The notes under the pieces were generated by a model. The model saw nothing but the letters and a program-made list of their open reading frames with translations, ran no database searches and was not told the DNA's origin. From an uncultured Lachnospiraceae bacterium (GTDB lineage: Bacteria; Bacillota; Clostridia; Lachnospirales; Lachnospiraceae): a stretch of DNA of 8,080 nt. Position numbers and translations under genes: made by a program. Where the stretch lies: positions 1 through 8,080 of the forward strand of contig CAMWOK010000120.1 in assembly GCA_947175845.1 (NCBI GenBank). The letters run 5' to 3'. The stretch's first letter is position 1. Each line of letters begins with the position of its first letter. Shown piece after piece: positions 5,250-8,080 of the stretch.

Positions 5250-7434
5250 GCTGGTCCGGCAGGATATCAAAAAGAGAATCTGGTGTCCGATTTTGATATT
5301 CATCGTGCTCTTTCTGGCACTGGAAGTGTGTTTGCTGATGGAGACAGAAGAATATCTGCGCTATTCGTATGTCTACGCCAAAGATATTGTCACGTATGTG
5401 AAGGAGTATTTCTTTGGCAGGCATTCGAGAATGGTGTCAGTAGTCACCTGTTTTACCGCATTTCTGTGCGGCATCAGCGGATATGCTTACCTGCATTCTA
5501 AGATTCAGGTAGATACATATCACAGTCTGCCCGTCAGCAGATCACAGCTGTTCTGGTCAAAATATATTTCGGGCGTGCTGCAGTTTTTTGTTCCTTTTGT
5601 GATACATGCGCTGAGCTGTGCAGGCATTGCAGCAGGAAAAGGCGCTTTTACCACGGCGACTATTCCTGCTGTGATATCCTACATTGCGCTGCAGCTGGTT
5701 GTCTTTGTGCTGGCGTACAGCGTGACAGTGCTGGCGATGGAACTGACGGGAAACATGATTGTTGCGGTGTTGGGAACAGGAGTTTTGTTTCTGTACAGCA
5801 CGCTGCTTGCTGTGCTGTCGCATGTACTGTCTGATATCTATTTTGATACCTACATCGCTTATGGAAAGCGCATGAGTTATCCGATCAATGAAAATATCTG
5901 GCGGTTTTCTCCGGCCTCCATGCTCATCAGACTGTTCTTGAGCCCGAACAACACGACGATGGAGGCGGCGAAAAAACTCTACAAATATGATACTTCCTAT
6001 GTATGGGTTCTGATGCTTGCGGCGGCTGTCTACACGATGGCGGCGTATATTGCACACCAGAGAAGGGCATCGGAGGCAGCGGGAAAGTCCATCGCGTTCC
6101 ATATGGCGGAGCCTGTCATCAAGACCATGGTGGTCATACCGGCAGCATTTTTCTGTGCTGTGTTCTTTCGCTCGATAGCTTCCTATACGAAGGAGGAGCG
6201 CTGGTTTGTGTTTGGTCTGATCTTTGGTTTTGTCATTGCCTGCGTGTTGATGGAGGTGATTTTCCGTCTGGATCTGCGCGGTGCATTGATGCACAAAAAA
6301 CAGTTTTTGTTTAACGCGGCATGTACGGCACTGATCTTTGCCGTGATACGGTACGATATGACAGGGTATGACACATATGTGCCGTCGGATGCGCAGCTGC
6401 AGAGCTGTGCGATATCAATCCAGCAGCTGATGCCGCTGTCACAGGATGTCCGTGTCAGCAGTTTTGGAAATCACTTTCTGGACTCGGAAGATTACCGCAT
6501 GTCCAACATGAAACTGCAGGGGAATCCAAGCGCGATGGAGCTTGCCCGGAAAGCGGCAGCAGAGCAGCTGCAATTTCGCTATTTTGATTACTATGAGGGA
6601 ATCGAGGAGTCGTCTGAGTATATGGAGACGCTGAGCAGGCAGGAACACTACCAGAATCTTGTTTTTGGCTACAGGCTGCAAAACGGCAGGATGATATACC
6701 GCAAATACGTTGTCGATCTCAAAGATGCAGAAACGTTAAGGCTGCTGGCAGATATTTTTAACGACTATGACTACAAGGTTGGCTCGACCCCTGTTTTTAA
6801 TGACAGCTGGCAGATCGAGTTCGGTTCTTTGTACTGTATCAGCAATTTTAGGGAGGAAAATATCGTTCTGACACATGACATGCAGGCAAGACTGCTCGAG
6901 ACCTATCATAAGGAATACATGAAACTTACACTCGAAACGGTCATGCATGAGCTGCCGCTTGGAAGCATAGATTTTCGGATAAAGCTAGATGCGAATCAAA
7001 GCAGGTACAAATATTTCAGCTATTCTGGTGCGATGTATATCTATCCGGAGTTTACCAAGACGATCGCACTGCTGCGGGAATACGGCTTTGACATGGAAGA
7101 AAAACTGACAGCAGAGGATGTGGAGTCAGTCCGCGTGGAGCTCAATGATGTTGTGCCCCCGACCTATTTCAGCAGTTTATCAGGTATCGAGAGAGCGGAA
7201 AGTGTTTATGAGACAGACTCGGAGGAATCCAAAGTGCAGGAGTACACGGACAAGGAGCAGATTCAGCAGATTCTTGACAGTGTGGTCAAAACAGATTTCA
7301 TGTGGGGGATCAAGGGTTTCACGGATTGCTTTGACCATCAATACAGATTGGGAATCATCCTAAAAGCGGAGGATGGCCTGCCATATTATTTCTTCATCAA
7401 AGGCGAGATACCGGATTTCATCCGGCATTCATAG
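5224..7434 (+). CDS. ABC-2-type permease with large C-terminal soluble domain (DUF6449-like)
   Basis: This 736-residue protein is the membrane partner of the preceding ATPase. I see nine likely membrane segments, about residues 19-39, 69-90, 115-138, 147-173, 178-205, 259-278, 298-318, 326-348 and 361-376. Positive residues cluster in the N-terminus (RQDIKKR) and in the loops HQRR and MHKKQ, placing these inside the cell. The loop VDTYHSLPVSRSQLFWSKY (96-114) resembles the coupling loop of Clostridia permeases that I recall annotated with a DUF6449 domain. With nine segments and an inside N-terminus, the C-terminal half (about 380-736) would lie outside the membrane. It is acidic, rich in Tyr and Glu, has no enzyme motif I recognise, and may sense or bind a ligand (inference). 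ATG 5224 has GGAGG (5210-5214) 9 bases upstream; the TTG at 5215 has no usable spacing. The gene overlaps the ATPase gene by 26 bases, indicating coupled translation. Transport direction and substrate are unknown. Confidence 0.88.
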   Translation: MISRNLFFRLVRQDIKKRIWCPILIFIVLFLALEVCLLMETEEYLRYSYVYAKDIVTYVKEYFFGRHSRMVSVVTCFTAFLCGISGYAYLHSKIQVDTYHSLPVSRSQLFWSKYISGVLQFFVPFVIHALSCAGIAAGKGAFTTATIPAVISYIALQLVVFVLAYSVTVLAMELTGNMIVAVLGTGVLFLYSTLLAVLSHVLSDIYFDTYIAYGKRMSYPINENIWRFSPASMLIRLFLSPNNTTMEAAKKLYKYDTSYVWVLMLAAAVYTMAAYIAHQRRASEAAGKSIAFHMAEPVIKTMVVIPAAFFCAVFFRSIASYTKEERWFVFGLIFGFVIACVLMEVIFRLDLRGALMHKKQFLFNAACTALIFAVIRYDMTGYDTYVPSDAQLQSCAISIQQLMPLSQDVRVSSFGNHFLDSEDYRMSNMKLQGNPSAMELARKAAAEQLQFRYFDYYEGIEESSEYMETLSRQEHYQNLVFGYRLQNGRMIYRKYVVDLKDAETLRLLADIFNDYDYKVGSTPVFNDSWQIEFGSLYCISNFREENIVLTHDMQARLLETYHKEYMKLTLETVMHELPLGSIDFRIKLDANQSRYKYFSYSGAMYIYPEFTKTIALLREYGFDMEEKLTAEDVESVRVELNDVVPPTYFSSLSGIERAESVYETDSEESKVQEYTDKEQIQQILDSVVKTDFMWGIKGFTDCFDHQYRLGIILKAEDGLPYYFFIKGEIPDFIRHS

Positions 7435-7462
7435 GCGAACCGAAAATATCTTCAAAAAACAT

Positions 7463-7491
7463 TTAACAAATAGTCTCTCTTGTGATAAAAT
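7463..7491 (+). promoter_or_regulatory. Extended -10 promoter of the lactonase-family gene
   Basis: TTAACA (7463-7468, 5 of 6 for -35) is followed 17 bases later by TAAAAT (7486-7491, 5 of 6 for -10), with the extended -10 TG at 7483-7484. Start of transcription would be near 7497-7500, leaving a leader of about 53 bases before the ATG at 7552. No convincing terminator separates this promoter from the permease gene, so some read-through is possible. Confidence 0.72.
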
Positions 7492-7525
7492 ATCTTTATA
7501 TGAATTAAAGAATATAAATTTATAT
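7490..7525 (+). repeat. AT-rich inverted repeats in the lactonase gene leader
   Basis: TCTTTA (7493-7498) is inverted as TAAAGA (7506-7511), extendable to ATATCTTTA/TAAAGAATAT with one bulged base. The leader then holds a perfect 14-bp palindrome, ATATAAATTTATAT (7512-7525), before the SD. They could be operator sites or a weak RNA fold, but in such AT-rich DNA some symmetry is expected by chance. Confidence 0.35.
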
Positions 7526-7551
7526 AAATGTGTAATCAGGAGGAGAACAGC

Positions 7552-8080
7552 ATGGCAGAAAAGAAATGTGTAGCTTATGTATCTACTTATACAATGAGCG
7601 ATAAACATGGCATTAAAATCTATGATGTTGATATGGAACAGGGCCGTTTTACGGAGAAGGGGGAGGTGCATATCACCAATTCCTCCTATGTGACAATCTC
7701 ACACAACAGGAAGTATCTCTATGCGATAACGGATACGGGTGTCTCAAGCTACAGAATCCTTCCGGACGGGAATCTGGAATTTGTGAACACGGCCTCCACA
7801 AACAGTATGAGAGGCTGCTATCTCTCGACAGACTATGAGGACAAGTTCTTATTCTGCGCAGGCTATCACGATGGAAAGATCACCGTGCTTCATCTGGATT
7901 CCAACACAGGTGCGGTGGATGCCATCACGGACGAGGTGTTTCACATGTGGCTTGGAAGTATCGCAGAGAGAAGCTATCGGCCGCATATCAGCTTCGTGAA
8001 GATGACGCGTGACAACAAGTATCTGAGTGCGGCGGATCTCGGTATCGACTATGTCAATATCTATCGTCTCGACCATGAGA
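7552..8080 (+). CDS. Lactonase-family beta-propeller protein, 5' part (3' end outside window)
   Basis: The frame is open to the window edge, showing 176 residues of what should be a protein of about 340-400 residues. The ATG at 7552 has a very strong SD, AGGAGGAG (7538-7545), 6 bases upstream. There is no signal peptide, so it is cytoplasmic. The sequence shows propeller-blade repeats: AYVSTYT...GIKIYDVDMEQGRF (about 8-33), SSYVTISHNRKYLYAITDTGVSSYRI (44-69), GCYLSTDYEDKFLFCAGYHDGKITVLHLDSNTG (88-120) and RPHISFVKMTRDNKYLSAADLGIDYVNIYRLD (143-174). The 'RPH...D.KYL.AADLGID.V.IYR' blade is typical of the 6-phosphogluconolactonase-like (Lactonase) seven-bladed family. Members hydrolyse sugar lactones such as 6-phosphogluconolactone, but many are uncharacterised, so the substrate is not assigned. 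The gene has its own promoter and appears unrelated to the transporter operon. Confidence 0.85.
   Translation, partial: MAEKKCVAYVSTYTMSDKHGIKIYDVDMEQGRFTEKGEVHITNSSYVTISHNRKYLYAITDTGVSSYRILPDGNLEFVNTASTNSMRGCYLSTDYEDKFLFCAGYHDGKITVLHLDSNTGAVDAITDEVFHMWLGSIAERSYRPHISFVKMTRDNKYLSAADLGIDYVNIYRLDHE

Noticed and set aside
5557..6294. 245-codon open frame on the - strand inside the permease gene
   Set aside because: It lies opposite the membrane-segment region of the permease; its His/Arg/Gln-rich composition is what antisense reading of hydrophobic codons gives.
7411..7425. CCGGAT-TTC-ATCCGG hairpin at the end of the permease gene as a terminator
   Set aside because: The 6-bp stem is inside the coding sequence and has no T tract after it; too weak to call a terminator.
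1..8080. CRISPR array, transposable element, phage or defence island, tRNA or rRNA
   Set aside because: I saw no spaced direct repeats, transposase or integrase motifs, terminal inverted repeats or RNA gene features; the gene content is metabolic and transport-related.

Overview
The window looks like a chromosomal segment from a low-to-mid-GC anaerobic Firmicute, most likely Lachnospiraceae or another Clostridia. This rests on strong GGAGG-type ribosome binding sites, tight same-strand operons, a DUF5662-like protein, a MetH without its activation domain next to a separate activation protein, and a YtrA-type GntR/ABC/large-permease cassette. The genus cannot be fixed from the sequence alone. 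All seven genes I support are on the + strand, and no stretch over 300 bases lacks a gene.

Left part (2-696): the 3' end of a DUF5662-type gene, then a terminator-like hairpin whose right arm contains the Shine-Dalgarno (SD) of the next gene. That gene is a very small protein of unknown function with 14 cysteines in 84 residues. A strong GC hairpin follows it directly.

Methionine module (720-3872): a stand-alone methionine synthase activation (AdoMet-binding) protein lies 23 bp upstream of a cobalamin-dependent methionine synthase, MetH. This MetH carries the homocysteine, folate, B12-cap and B12 domains and ends there. Together the two genes supply the parts fused in E. coli MetH: the long protein transfers methyl from methyl-tetrahydrofolate through cobalamin to homocysteine, and the short one presumably supports reductive remethylation of oxidised cobalamin. 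The module ends in an intrinsic terminator whose loop contains the metH stop codon.

Transporter module (3874-7434): a near-consensus promoter (TTGACA-17-TATATT) abuts the terminator and is overlaid by palindromes that look like an operator. It drives a short YtrA-like GntR repressor, an ABC ATPase (4-nt overlap) and a 736-residue ABC-2-type permease (26-nt overlap). The permease has about nine membrane segments and a soluble C-terminal half predicted to lie outside the cell. This is probably a self-regulated envelope-stress or drug/peptide-responsive exporter; the substrate is unknown.

Right edge (7463-8080): an extended -10 promoter and an AT-rich leader with inverted repeats precede the 5' part of a lactonase-family beta-propeller gene that runs off the window.

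I found no CRISPR array, transposon, tRNA/rRNA or recognisable riboswitch. The most unusual items are the cysteine-rich small protein with its SD-masking hairpin, the cysteine cluster at the end of the MetH activation protein, and the large predicted outside domain of the permease.
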